Positions 9,986 through 22,311 of a stretch of DNA of 64,000 bases are shown piece by piece (positions within the stretch are counted from its first letter, which is position 1; each line of letters begins with the position of its first letter). Location of the stretch: contig NC_056052.1 of the NCBI RefSeq assembly GCF_004379255.2, positions 11,649,708 to 11,713,707 of the forward strand. The letters run 5' to 3'. Source of the stretch: Salvia splendens (taxonomy: Eukaryota; Streptophyta; Magnoliopsida; Lamiales; Lamiaceae). The translations under genes were made by a program, and so were the position numbers. The notes below the pieces were generated by a model, which did not search any database, was not told the origin of the DNA, and saw nothing but the letters and a program-made list of their open reading frames with translations.

Positions 9986-12345
9986 ATGCAAAGTGGTGGT
10001 TCTTCATCTTCTTCAAGTGCTAGAATTGTTGAATTAGTAGAAAATCAGTCTGCAACAGAAGTTGAATTGGATTGGAATGATATTGATGCTGATCCAGGAA
10101 AGCGAAAGTCAATAGAGGCTTTTGATGTTGCTATTCGGGATAGAGTACGGAGAGAGTATTTGGTTAAAGGTCCTTGTCAACCAATTGGGAATACATATCC
10201 GAAAAAGAAATATGGTATTCAAGAAAGAAGTTTTCAAGATGCTTGGTTTACAAAATTTCCATGGTTAGAGTATAGTGAATCAAAAAATGCAGCCTTTTGC
10301 TTTTGGTGCTATCTTTTCAAGCAATCAGATAAAGGAGGTCGATATGCAGAAGATGCTTTTACAAAGACAGGCTTTAACAATTGGAAAAATGCACTAGAAA
10401 AATTCAATCAACATGTTGGGGCTGCAAATAGTTGTCACAATAATGCTCGAATTCAGTTTGAAGCTTTTCAAGATCAAAGGCACAGTGTGGCAAATGTATT
10501 TCGAGCAAATACTCGTAAGGCGGAAGTTGCATATCGTGTTCGGTTGACTGCTTCATTGGATGTGACTCGTTTTCTTTTAAAACAGGGTTTGCCTTTTCGT
10601 GGACACGATGAATCAAGTAGTTCTTCAAATCTAGGTAATTTTCTTGAGTTGCTTCAATGGCTTGGTCAACATAATGTCGATGTTTCCAAAGTGTTGGGTA
10701 CAAATGCTCCTGCTAATAATCAGATGACTTCTCCACGAATTCAAAAGGAATTAGCAAATGCTTGTGCTTCAGAAGTCACACTTGCCATAGTCAAAGATAT
10801 TGGGGATAGAGTTTTCAGTATCTTGGTTGATGAGGCTCGAGATGTTTCATTGAAGGAACAAATGGGTGTTGTTTTAAGATACGTGAATAGTGAAGGATAT
10901 GTGATTGAGCGATTTCTTGGGATTGTACATGTAACTGACACTTGTTCTCGTTCTTTAAAAAATGATATTGATGCTTTATTAGCGAAGCATAATTTATCTC
11001 TATCCAGAGTGAGAGGTCAAGGATACGATGGAGCTTCAAATATGCGAGGTGAGTTCAATGGATTGAAATCTCTAATATTGCAAGAAAATCCTTATGCCAT
11101 GTACATCCATTGTTTCTCTCCCCAACTCTAATTAATAATTGTTGCTATTACTAAGGGTGTTAGAGTTGTGAAGGATTCTTTTAACTATATCTCTATGATT
11201 GTGAATATGGTTGGAGCATCTTGTAAGAGAAAGGATCAACTTAGGAAGTTGCAACATGAAAGATTAGTTGCACAACTTAATGATGAAGAAGTGACTAGTG
11301 GAAGAGGTCAAAATCAAGAAACTACTTTGGTAAGACCAGGAGACACTCGTTGGGGCTCGCATTACTCTACATTGCTTCGTTTATGCTCTATGTGGCCTGT
11401 GGTTGAGAAAGTGTTGGAAATTGTTAGAGATGATGCCACTATCCTTGATAATAGAAGTACTACTGAAGGCTTTATCGAAAGGATGGATAATTATGAGTTT
11501 GTTTTTACTTTGCACTTGATGAAACACTTACTAGGAACTACAAATGAATTGTCTCATGCCCTACAACGGAAAGATCAAAACATTGTACAGGCTATATCAT
11601 TGATCCAAAGTGTGAAACATCAATTGCAAAGTTTTAGGGAGGATGGATGGGAAGCCATGTTAGACCAAACAAATAGATTTTGTGAGTTGCACAATATTTC
11701 ACAAGTTAATATGGAGGACATCATACCACCCCCTGGTCGAAAAAAACATGGAGCAGAGTTGATCACAAACTTACATCATTATCGGGTAGAGATTTTTTAT
11801 CAGGTAATCTAATATTGTTATTCATATTTTATCGATATATTTACTTGTCATTAACTTATTGTGGCTGCAATGTTAAGGTTGTTGATTTAATTATACAAGA
11901 GATGAATAATCGGTTTTCTGAAGCTAGCACCGACTTGCTAAAATGCATAGCGTGTCTTGATCCAAGAAATTCTTTCTCTGAATTCAATGAGAATCAAGTC
12001 ATTCATATTGCTACTTTATATCCCGAGGACTTCTCTGCGAGCGAATGTTTACATCTTCCACGACAAGTTAGTAACTTTATTGTTAATGTGCGGTGTGATC
12101 CTCAATTTGTTGCGCTTAGTGATTTGGGAAGTTTTGCTATGAAAATGGTCAAAACTAAGAAGCATTTAGTTTTTCCATTGGTCTATCGGATTATTGAGTT
12201 GGCCTTGGTTTTACCTGTTGCTACTGCTTCTGTTGAGAGAGCATTTTCTGCAATGAAGACTATCAAGACTGATTTACGAAATTGAATGGGAGACGAGTGG
12301 ATGAATGACAGTCTAGTTGTGTACATTGAGAAGGATATTTTTTAA
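9986..12345 (+). pseudogene. hAT transposase (zf-TTF / DUF4371 / dimerisation domain) with two nonsense codons
   Basis: The frame runs 9986-11803 and, after a GT-AG intron (11804-11877), 11878-12345. In order: a Ser-rich start; a TTF-type zinc-binding region (FTKFPWLEYSESKNAAFCFW then CYLFK, residues about 85-115); a DUF4371-like core with the acidic catalytic region ILVDEARDVS (residues about 280-290) and GQGYDGASNMRGE; a block DTRWGSHYSTLLRL; and the C-terminal dimerisation domain LVLPVATASVERAFSAMK. An in-frame TAA interrupts the protein just after HCFSPQL (11129-11131) and an in-frame TGA follows TIKTDLRN (12283-12285). Each can be explained by one C-to-T change (CAA and CGA are what relatives lead me to expect). 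The protein is otherwise well preserved, so inactivation is recent. Confidence 0.9.
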
Positions 12346-12537
12346 CGATTGATAACGAGCCGATCCTGCAGCGTTTTCAATCAATGAAAACACGTAGAAT
12401 TCAATTGCCGCCGCTTTAGCAAACTGTATTATTCTTTTCGTCAAACTTGTTTTGGATTAATTTTATGTATTAGATATTTATTTATTTTTAGAATTTTTAT
12501 TAATTTTTTATAATATATATATATATATATATATATA

Positions 12538-13268
12538 GAGTCTCATTATTCACAAATCCACTCTTAAAGACCGAACCACCGAACCATACCAAATTAGGGT
12601 TTTTTGATCTAGTTTTTTATGGATGAGAGGCACAAATTTATAATTTATTTTCACCTTCATCACGAGCCTATTTTAATTCATCCGAAGGTAAATAAGTCAT
12701 ACAAACGTGTTACAAAGATTTAAATTCATTCCAGTAGGTTTTTACTTCATTCCAGTAGGATTATTACTTCATTCCAGTACGTAAATGCGATTTCGCCGTC
12801 GCGTGTCGTTCTTTCTCTCTACAATATCTATCATCACCGCCACAACGCTGATATGATGTAATAAACACATGGAATGATGCAATAAATTATTGGAATGAAG
12901 TATGTGAAGTCCTACTGGAATGAAGTAAAAACCTTATCCGATGAAGTAATAACGTTTCTGAATGAAGTAATAAACGCACTTGAATAAATTGCATTTTTTA
13001 ATGTAAATAAAGTAAAACTCAGGTCAATGAATTCAAATGAAACATATGTTGAATCATTTCAAAACCTACTGGAAGAAAGTAAAAACATGTTGTAGTTTCA
13101 AGGTATTACGTACGGAATGAAGTAATAAATCTATACAATGAAGTAAAATGGGCTTGTAATGAAGACCGAAAAATTTACACAGCAGCACATCTCATCAAAA
13201 AAACTAGATCTAATGGCCCAGATTTGGTCTCTAGTTCGGTCTTTAAAATTGGTTCGACATTGATCACA

Positions 13269-13272
<4 letters not shown>
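12538..13272. mobile_element. (TA)n-flanked non-autonomous element, family H, nested in the hAT element
   Basis: It lies between (TA)n tracts at about 12510-12537 and 13273-13326. Its ends are imperfect inverted repeats sharing TTAAAGACCGAAC and GATCTAGTTTTTT. The interior is an array of ACTTCATTCCAGTAGG-like words and their complement (GAATGAAGTAAT...). The same family recurs, larger, at 61870-63868. No ORF. Confidence 0.8.
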
Positions 13273-13299
<27 letters not shown>

Positions 13300-13330
<31 letters not shown>

Positions 13331-13543
13331 GTGTGTTTTTTGTCAAGATTTTTTAATGAAGCCCCTGCCAAGATTTATTCCTGCGTCCGCCACTGTTCTG
13401 ATTTAAATAACTAAATTTATCGAACTTTTAATCGTATGGAATAATTGCGAAAGGTACAAAAATGAGTTTGATTCATTATTTTTGAAAGTTATAGATTGAC
13501 TAGAAAATAAATAAAATTTTTATTTAAATAACAATATTGTGTC

Positions 13544-13578
<35 letters not shown>

Positions 13579-13796
13579 GTGTGTTTTTTGTCAAGATTTT
13601 TTAATGAAGCCCCTGCCAAGATTTATTCCTGCGTCCGCCACTGTTCTGATTTAAATAACTAAATTTATCGAACTTTTAATCGTATGGAATAATTGCGAAA
13701 GGTACAAAAATGAGTTTGATTCATTATTTTTGAAAGTTATAGATTGACTAGAAAATAAATAAAATTTTTATTTAAATAACAATATTGTGTCTATTT
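13300..13796. repeat. tandem duplication of the hAT right end plus flank, 248-bp period
   Basis: The TA tract, the last 70 bp of the hAT element, its target duplication and about 150 bp of flank are present twice, offset by 248 bp (TTCTGATT at 13396 and 13644). The second copy therefore carries an orphan hAT right terminus. Probable unequal exchange or slippage at the TA tract. Confidence 0.9.
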
Positions 13797-15072
13797 TACT
13801 ATCATGTTGTGTGGAAACAACCTTTTACTATCCTTTCATTCCTCTTCCCATACTAAGCTAATTATTACTCCACCCTTCTTCAAAATCAGACACACTTTGT
13901 TAATTTTGTTATCCGCGATTTAAAGACACAATTACCTTTATTTTATTTTTAATATGTGAGACACATACTCTACTAACTCATTACAATCATATTTTACTAT
14001 TCTCTTCGTCTCAGTTCATGTGATTGATTTCTTTTTTGCCGTTGTTTTGAGAAAAAAATAATAAATAGTTAAAGTGTTGAAAATGTAAATAAGAGAGAAT
14101 AACTATTTATTATCATTTCCACCAAACACGTGCGGAAAAAAGTCAATCTTGAGCTAAGAGGGAGGAAGTGCAAGACTTACATTCTACTAATTTTTTCACC
14201 TATTTCTTTTATAAAGTCATACAATATCTTAAATCACATACGAAGTCAAAACGTATTTTTAAATGACGAACGGAGAGAGTATGGTACTATTACTCAAAAT
14301 AGATTGATCCTCTGCGGTGGCTATATGCACACAATGTTGTGGCCTAAACGCAAGCTTTGATGAATTAAACGCAAATGTTGTGATATCATATTTATTTTCT
14401 TTATTTTGTCCACATCTTTTTCGTACCTCATTTTATGCTTTTAAATACAAAATTACATTGTAAACGATATTTGCGCAATTGGAGTTTTTTGTTTTTTATA
14501 TAAGATTGATGACTTGCGCAGTTAATTAGATATAGTACTTTAGTTTAATTCAATTTATAAATTAAAGTACTCACTCTCCTTCTGAGTCCTATATCTTTTT
14601 AAGTTAATCCATTATAACCGGGTCATTTTCTTTTATTTACACAAATCTCATTTATCTTACTTTACTCTTTTTTACTTTATTTTTTCTCTATCTCTCTATA
14701 TTTTATCTTTCTACTTTATTCTCCCTCTACTTAACTCTCTTAAAACAATTTTTTCTTAAACACTATACCGAAATAAACTTCTCTAATACAAAAGGACAGA
14801 TGGAGTACTTATTATGATGATCATTCCTAAAATACAAAGATTAGGTTAAATATAATGAAAAGTAAAGTGAACACATTAACCAATTTAGTAAATATTACAG
14901 AAAACAAAAGTAATGTAATTTGTAGTATTTTAAAAGAATAAAATGATGTGGACAAAGTAAAGAAAATATACCTCCATGCGTTTAATTCATAAAAGCTTGC
15001 GTTTTGGGCGAGAACAAACACCTTATCTGCTTCAACAAGCAAAGCAAGAGCAGAGAGTAGAGAGAGGCAACA
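13797..15072. other. AT-rich intergenic DNA with Stowaway-like MITEs, and RPL13 upstream region
   Basis: Two MITE-like segments show Stowaway-type ends: about 13985-14282 (TTCTCTTCGTCTCAGTTC ... GACGAACGGAGAGAGTA) and about 14569-14814 (CTCTCCTTCTGAGTCC ... GGACAGATGGAGTA). They hold no genes. The last 80 bases before 15073 are probably the RPL13 5' UTR. Confidence 0.55.
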
Positions 15073-16930
15073 ATGGCAATGGCGCTTACCACGTCTTCTT
15101 CACTCTTCATATCCAAATACTCACCCTCCTCTTCCTCTCCCTCTCCAAGGACTACGCCCTTCCTCGGATTTTCACTCTCCGCTTCCACCAACAAACCTTC
15201 CCTTCAATCCAACCGACTCTTCTACATCTGCTGCCAAGACAAATCCTCTGCTATACCGGCCGAACAGCAGTGGATGTTTGATGATCTCACTGGTCCCGTC
15301 AGTATTTCTCCGCTCTTTAATTTTCTACTTCTCTTAATTTGGGGAATTTTATTTTTCTTAAAGCATAAATTGTGTAGTCCTAACTAATGCTAAATTTCGT
15401 TTTAACATACACTAGTGAGTATAATTGGGCGTATTTGTTTTCAAATTGTTCATATATATATATATATATATTGTTTCACATATGAATAAGTAAAAATTCA
15501 GTAATCTCGTAATGCACATATGCGGTTGATTGTTAAACATGTCCGTGGGGTTGCTAATTCGACTGTCAGATGATTTGTTCATCTGTGAGGAAGGAGAAGG
15601 GGGGGTTATGCTCCATACCCCTTCAGACAGTCTAGTTGTTTAATAGTACTATTTGTGTTAAAATCATCAGATTGCTCATTGTTTTTTGTATGTTTCAGGA
15701 TGTGTGGAATAAAACATGGTATCCCAAGGCTAAGGACCATATTCCTACCAGCAAGACTTGGTACATAGTCGACGCTAGCGACAAGATTCTTGGAAGACTA
15801 GCATCCACAATAGCCATTCATATCAGGGGAAAGAATCTTGCTACTTACACTCCCAGTGTCGACATGGGAGCTCATGTTATAGTGGTAACCTGATATTTTT
15901 CTCAACACATGTTTTCTTCTTGTCACAAATCACTTTAATTAGGTTTGGTTGCTTGGTCGGCACAGCAGGATATTAGAAAATAGTGGAAGTGTGACATCTC
16001 AAGTCTTAGAAAATCAAAATTAAAGATAAGTAATTTCGAAGAAAAAATTGTTTGATTCAATTCTACTAGGAGGGACAAAATTTATAAAATAGTATTATTA
16101 ATTTTTAATAGTCGGGGATATTAATAGAAACATGCATGGCCTGCCTCCTTACCTTGCTCTTGCTGTATTAACAGATCAAGCTGTTGCAATTAATCTACTT
16201 TGATGATTTGGCAATCTCATTGCTTCATTTTCTTTTTGGTTGTTTTGAACTAGTATTGTTCCACAAATATTGCTTCATTTCCTTTTTATGTTCTGTATAT
16301 TCACAATTTATATACTCCCCAATGGCATACAATAGGTGAATGCTGAGAAGGTCGCTATATCTGGAAAGAAGAGGACACAGAAACTCTACCGGAGGCATTC
16401 AGGAACACCTGGTGGCATGAAAGTGGAAACGTTTGATCAGCTTCAGAAGAGAATTCCTGAAAGAATCATCGAGCATGCTGTACGCGGGATGCTTCCTAAA
16501 GGGCGGGTAAGTTTACTCTAGTTCATTGCTACTTCAAATGATAAAAAATTGAGTATCCACCGCTTAGTTATTGCATAAGAAAATATGTTCTAACTAGAAT
16601 AGTGTTCTTTCATTTTCATGTTCCGACTTTCTGAAAGAGCAGTTTCCTAGTGCATCTATTTCAGATTTATTCTGACAACTAATGCTTTAGTCTGAACATG
16701 CTGGCAGGCAATACTTCTACTCTAGTTAATTACAAGAATCAGAGAGTAACGGAAAGTAATCAAACATGATTTCCTATTTGTTGTGTTTCTTATGTTCCTT
16801 ATACGCATTGCAGCTTGGCAGATCATTGTTTACCCATCTTAAGGTTTACACTGGTCCAGACCACCCTCATGAAGCTCAACAACCCAAGGAATTGCCTATA
16901 AGGGATAAGAGGATAACAAAGCAGACGTAG
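15073..16930 (+). CDS. RPL13: plastid large-subunit ribosomal protein L13 (uL13c), nuclear gene, complete
   Basis: Four exons are seen: 15073-15297, 15699-15884, 16336-16506 and 16814-16930. All joins are in phase 0 with GT-AG introns, giving 232 residues. The first ~50 residues are rich in Ser, Pro and Thr with few acidic residues, a chloroplast transit peptide. The mature protein has the L13 fold signature: [17 protein letters not shown], then [35 protein letters not shown] (the classic L13 signature), [17 protein letters not shown], and [15 protein letters not shown]13 is an early assembly protein of the 50S subunit; the Arabidopsis counterpart is embryo-essential. The start was chosen because it follows the 5' UTR and opens the transit peptide. 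No defect is seen. Confidence 0.97.
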
Positions 16931-18383
16931 GTGTTTACGTTTCTTTGAGGAAATCGCTTAGAGACAACATTTTCAGATGTTTATATGGATTCCATCCTTC
17001 ACTTCAGCTCTCATGTGTCTGGGAGCACCCTCGTAACCATTTTCCCAAGGCATTTAAGCACAATCAGAATTGTTATGAAGCTCTTTTGACTAAACATTTG
17101 CATGATTATGTATTTTTGTACGTTTTGTCAGTCTATATTATCATTATTATCATGATTATATATCGCATAGAATTGTTGTTGCTTTACTAAACAAGCTGAG
17201 GGATCTCAAATCATCAGAAAGGAAAGCCATAAAGCCAGTTAAGAGTTGTGTATAAGAGTTGATTCCAGGTATAAGGATAACCAACAAGGCTGCAGTCAAG
17301 CCTGCCTCCATACGTTGATAGATGGCCATCCTTCCTCATCTGAGTCAGCAAAAGTATGTTGAGCAGAGTTGCAGGTTTGTCCATGTTGTTCAGTACAGTC
17401 TTCACCACCGCCTCTCCTGGAGGTTTGCTTCCCGGGTAAGTCGCTTCTTCAACGGGCTTTTTTGTGGAGTTGCTTCCCAGAGTTGCAGGTTTTTTTTTTG
17501 TGGAGTTCAGACTGTAATAGTTAAAAAAATCTAATTTTGAAAAGCAGAGAATTAAGTTACAAATTATTAAATTCTTAAAATCAAATTATTAGTATATCGT
17601 ATATCAAATTTAATTTGTTTTGTGATATAGTGAGTAAAGCTAAGAACTCTTATTTTATAAAGCAAAGGAGAAAATATTAAATAAATGAGTTAGGAACATG
17701 TGATTATTTTTTTTAATCTAATTTGAGTGTAAAGTTCCAAAAACAATATTTAAAGAATTAAATTTGTAACGAAAAGTAAAAATGATAAATTTCTTAAAGT
17801 CAAAACAATAAATTATATTGGTATTAATATATCACACGTATCAAATTTTAATTTGTTGCATGATATACTGGATTGAACTAAAAATTCTAATATTTTATAA
17901 ACAAATTTTTTTAAATATATAGGTTTAAAATATTAAATAGATGATAAATGGTTTTATTTCTTTTTATCCCATTCATCAGTTAGAATTTACAAATAAGATT
18001 TTATTTCACTCTATCCCGTTCATCAATTGGAATATATTCATATACTACTGTTCGGGTTAACTCAACATCCCACTTTTTTTTAGAGTTGTGATTTTGGTAC
18101 ATAATGTCTATGCCATAATGTCTTTATGTTTTTTATAATTAAATTTTATATCTTAACTAATATACCCTAATGTTATTTATTCTTATCTAAATTCCATAAA
18201 TTTAAATTTGGTAAATTGATGTGACAAATATCTATTTTTCATTGCTAAATATCATCGAAATTTGTGAGATTAAATCTTGTAAAAGATTATATATTTATTC
18301 AATATATTAAAGTAAGAGATATCTTGCATAAAATTTTAATTAAATCAAAGTAAGATGCAACACTATATATATATATATATATA
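16931..18383. other. RPL13 3' UTR and AT-rich intergenic DNA
   Basis: After the stop come a 3' UTR and sequence with no convincing ORF. Segments near 17630-17660 and 17870-17940 repeat a theme (TTTATAAA...AATATTAAATA, ATATATC...CAAATTTAATTTG), an old duplicated AT-rich repeat. A (TA)n tract closes the region at about 18364-18383. Confidence 0.6.
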
Positions 18384-19635
18384 GGGATGTAGGAGTGCCC
18401 TCTTATCACCTTCTAATATAAAACATATATATATAGGGATGTAGGAGTGCATTACCCTCTTATCACCTCCTAATATAAAAACATAGGACTAATATAACCC
18501 ATTGGATTTATTAATCTAATGGCTTTGATTAAAAGCATCGCCGTACAATATTATAATATTTTCGTACATTAAAGGGCAATTTGGGTATATTACTGTTACA
18601 TCATTTATATTGACATCATTCGTAGTACATTAACTTAGTGTATACATTAATGTGTCAATAATGTAACATTAATGTGTTTTAATGTATATGCCACTTCTAC
18701 GTAATGTAGATTATAATTATTTTACTAAGTGACGAAAGTTATATCCATTCCCCAAGGGTTTAGCACTCCATGAGGCTAGGTGTAGTACCGACTCAGTAAC
18801 ACAACGTTCACTAGGGTAATCTTGTGGATACTATACCCTAGCCCTATGGATAAGTTAACCATAGGGGACTGGATCTAACTTCCTCTGGTTAGTGAACGTT
18901 ATGTTAATATGATGGTACTACACCCTAGCCCCATGGACTACTTAAACCCTTGGTGAATGATGTTAACTTTTGGCCCAATGTGTAATACGATGCTACATTA
19001 TCATGGGTATTTCGTACATTATCGTGAGTATTTCGTACATTACTTTCAGTGTATGAATTTGTGGATTCTATAGAGTATAGCTTTCATCCACAAATTCATA
19101 CGACGGTACATTATCATGGGTATTTCGTACATTATCATGGGTATTTCGTACAGTACTTCCGTCAGTGTATGAATTTGTGAATTTGTGGATGCTATATAGT
19201 ATAGCTTCCATCCACAAATTCATACACTGCTACATTATCATGGGTATATATCGTACATTATCATGGGTATATCGTACATTATCATGTGAATTTCATACAT
19301 TACTTTCTGTCAGTGTATGAATTTGTGAATTTGTGGATACTATATAGTATAGCTTCCATCCACGAATTCATAAAATGCTACATTATCATGGGTATATCGT
19401 ACATTAATGTGTGAGACTTGTACATTAAAATACAATTTTCATACATTAACATCATGTACAAATATAACTACATCATGTAGCGAAATCATGTATAATTGTG
19501 CTTTACCATTTTTACCCTTTTCGATTATTTTATTAATTTTTAAATTCCAAGTGGCTTCCATATCAACCATCAGATCACACCTAATCAATGGATTAAATTA
19601 GTTTTCCTTTTTAACAGTATTTTACACATTAACCT
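18384..19635 (+). mobile_element. (TA)n-flanked non-autonomous element, family A, copy 1
   Basis: The left end GGGATGTAGGAGTGCATTAC begins at 18436 directly after (TA)n. A second, truncated copy of the same end lies at 18384-18425 after another (TA)n. The interior is packed with TACATTA/TAATGTA words (GTACATTATCATGGGTAT repeated) and three CCCTAGCCCC-type blocks (about 18751, 18829 and 18915). The right end matches the end of the larger copy at 48247-51669, which is in the opposite orientation. No coding capacity. Confidence 0.7.
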
Positions 19636-20693
19636 GAATACATCCCTAGGGATGTATTCATATCCTTTTCTAATTATTGTTCATTTTTCCAACCAAATCT
19701 CACCCCACGATTGGGAGATCTGATGGCCAAAAATTAAGTTTTTTTAATTATTTATATTATTAAATTAATTGGAAAAGGGCAATGTTGGGAGTGATTTTTT
19801 GCAGCGGTTATTTCACTTCTTTAATTCTCTCCATTAAGTTTGGTAATTATATTTGCTAATTTATTTTCCATATTTAATTCTTCTCTCCCCCATCTTTACG
19901 GTTTACATTGCTGCAAATCACAAAATTCAAATTCCATTTGTCTGCCATAATTTTGAGAAGTTACTACCGATTTCCTTCATAAGTTTTGGTGTTTTCAATT
20001 ATGGAAGAAGGTTTTTTAGTTTGTTTTTATTTCGTAATACTCAAACGTTAGTCGCTAGGATTTATTCCAGTTGAACTTACATGATGTTAATGTATGAAAA
20101 TTGTATTGTAATGTACAAGTCTCACGCATTAATGTACGATATACCCATGATAATGTAGCAGTGTATGAATTTGTGGATGGAAGCTATACTATATAGTATC
20201 CACAAATTCACAAATTTATACACTGACAGAAAGTAATGTACGAAATTCTCATGATAATGTACGATATACCCATGATAATGTACGATATACCCATGATAAT
20301 GTAGCAGTGTATGAATTTGTGGATGGAAGCTATACTACACAGCATCCACAAATTCACAAATTCATACACTGACGGAAGTAATGTACGAAATACCCATGAT
20401 AATGTACCGTCGTATGAATTTGTGGATGGAAGTTATACTATATAGAATCCACAAATTCACAAATTCATACACTGACGGAAAGTAATGTACAAAATACCCA
20501 TGATAATGTAGCATCGTATTACACATTGGGCCAAAAGTTAACATCATTCACCAAGGGTTTAAGTAGTCCATGGGGCTAGGGTGTAGTACCATCATATTAA
20601 CATAACGTTCACTAACAGGATGAAGTTAGATTCAGTCCCCTAGGGTTAACTTATCCATAGGGCTAGGGTATAGTATCCACAAGATTACCCTAG
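18811..20693. repeat. inverted repeat, arms 18811-19459 and 20079-20693
   Basis: The two arms are reverse complements over roughly 615-650 bp with few differences, including the CCCTAGCCCC blocks and the repeated CATGATAATGTAC words. The spacer of about 620 bp contains the family A right end and the family B left end. Confidence 0.88.
19636..20693 (+). mobile_element. (TA)n-type element, family B, copy 1 (right end lost)
   Basis: The left end AGGGATGTATTCATATCC matches the end of the element finishing at 48189 and the ends of elements at 55129 and 57112. At 19636-19659 two such ends meet back to back as a perfect 24-bp palindrome centred on CCCTAGGG, with no TA tract between them. The right side stops at 20693 where homology to the family A arm ends. 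Confidence 0.65.
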
Positions 20694-20894
20694 AATCAAA
20701 ACACAAGACTCAAAACAAAGACACATATTCACATAGACGCATAAAACCGAATAAACTTCCAACAATCATACCCGAGGTTGAGGTCAATCCATTTGCCAGC
20801 AGCTTTTGTTTCCACCCTTTCGCGTTCACTTGATCAAGGTGTCAGTTCGTCAAGATAGCTCAAATTTAAACCAACTATTGGATTCACCCAGTGA

Positions 20895-21746
20895 TGTGAA
20901 TCCGGGTATTCACAATCATAGGATACAACGACATCGAGGGCCATGGGTTGATTGAGGTCCGAGAAGAAGGTGGAGACATGGCAAGGAGCCACTCCGGATT
21001 TGGAGGTCTGATTCAAACCAGAATTAGCTTTTTAAGATAAAGTCCAAATCCTCTCCTAATACTACCATTGTTTTCATCGTCGAAATAGCTTCGCGTGAGT
21101 ATCTTGCACTCCTCAATCGGATCCCGGATGAGGAAGCTATGGTCGTTTTAAGAAAGCTGCGCAATGCAAAACGAAAAGCGCAGGCAGGCGATTTTACAAG
21201 GGGAAAACGACCGACCGGGCGTTTTGACAGCTTTTGGTCGCGAACTCCAGAGAGTTCGCCCGACCGGGCGTTTTGCATGAGGAAAAATGCCCGACCGGGC
21301 TTTTTGCGCGACTTGCGTTTTTGGACTCTTTTTGTGTCTTTTATTTAGCACTTTTTTTTCTCTTGTATAAATACCCATGTCTAGGGTTTTTGTGAGCTGA
21401 CTTTGAACATTATTAAAGAACAAAGACTTCATTGTGAACACCCATCTTCATCATTGAAGATTTATCCAAAATCCCTTGTGGTTGCATTTAATCTATTGCC
21501 ATGCTTAGATTATTTGTTAAGGTATGCTTGCTAGTTCTTGTGTTGCTAGTTGGTGGAGCCATTAGATTTTTATTTGTGAATATAGTCATTGGGTTTTCTT
21601 TCTTGAGCTTGAATCTAAATCATAACACTTATTATCTTCTTCTTCTTTTCCATCTTTTTATTGTCATATTTCTTGTTTGGGTTATTGGATATTATTGCAA
21701 GAAAAAATCCGGGCAACATATGTTTCTTGAATCCTTAAGATTCACA
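20895..21746 (+). repeat. 5' LTR of the LARD-like element
   Basis: 852 bp. It contains a GC-rich run at 21190-21310 in which the quasi-palindrome GCCCGACCGGGC recurs three times (once as GACCGACCGGGC), each followed by a T-run, and TATAAATA at about 21366, a likely promoter. Confidence 0.85.
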
Positions 21747-22311
21747 TTATTTGGTATCAAGAGCTATTGGTTCTTGTTCTTGTAAGTTTGAACAAAAAAA
21801 AACAAAAAAAAAATTCTAAAAAAAAAAAGAGTCATACTTCAAAATATATCCATGGGCTTTAGCTATAAATTGTTGTATGTGTCATTGGGTATGTCAATGT
21901 GATTTTTCCAAAGTTGTAGACTAAAATTGCATCAATTGTTGGGTCTATTGTTGTTGGGTGAAATTGTGCACACAAAGTGTTTGTTGATTTGTCCCATTGG
22001 CCTAGCACCTTACTTTCACTTATCTTTTGGCTTCTAGAACTAGTAATTAATTCCCTTGTTGCATATCTTGTTTCTGAATTGTGCTACCCTTGTGGATTAT
22101 CATCATTGAGAGCAAGTGAGGGAGAGTATCCTAGCCACAAAATTTCTAAGTCTTCCGAGCGACATTGGGAGTGAGTTTTGGGGAAAGGGGTACATATTAT
22201 GGGAAGTGAGCTCCTCACTAAATTCTCCATTCTCGGGTGTGTGTGTTGTTTGTGTTACTAAGAAAAAGGGACTTGTCCATAGTCTTGTGCAATTTGTTTT
22301 GTAGGTACTTG

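Larger units (their letters stand above)
9254..13395 (+). mobile_element. hAT transposon (TTF/zf-MYM1-like transposase type), defective
   Basis: Terminal inverted repeats are CAGTGGCGGACGTAGG at 9254 and CCTGCGTCCGCCACTG ending at 13395. A perfect 8-bp target duplication TTCTGATT flanks it (9246-9253 and 13396-13403), typical of hAT. The element is 4142 bp including a nested (TA)n-flanked element at 12538-13272, and encodes the transposase at 9986-12345. Confidence 0.95.

Noticed and set aside
9254..13395. Reading the nested TA element ends as part of the hAT element
   Set aside because: The same ends recur at 61870-63868 without the hAT element, so it is a separate insertion.
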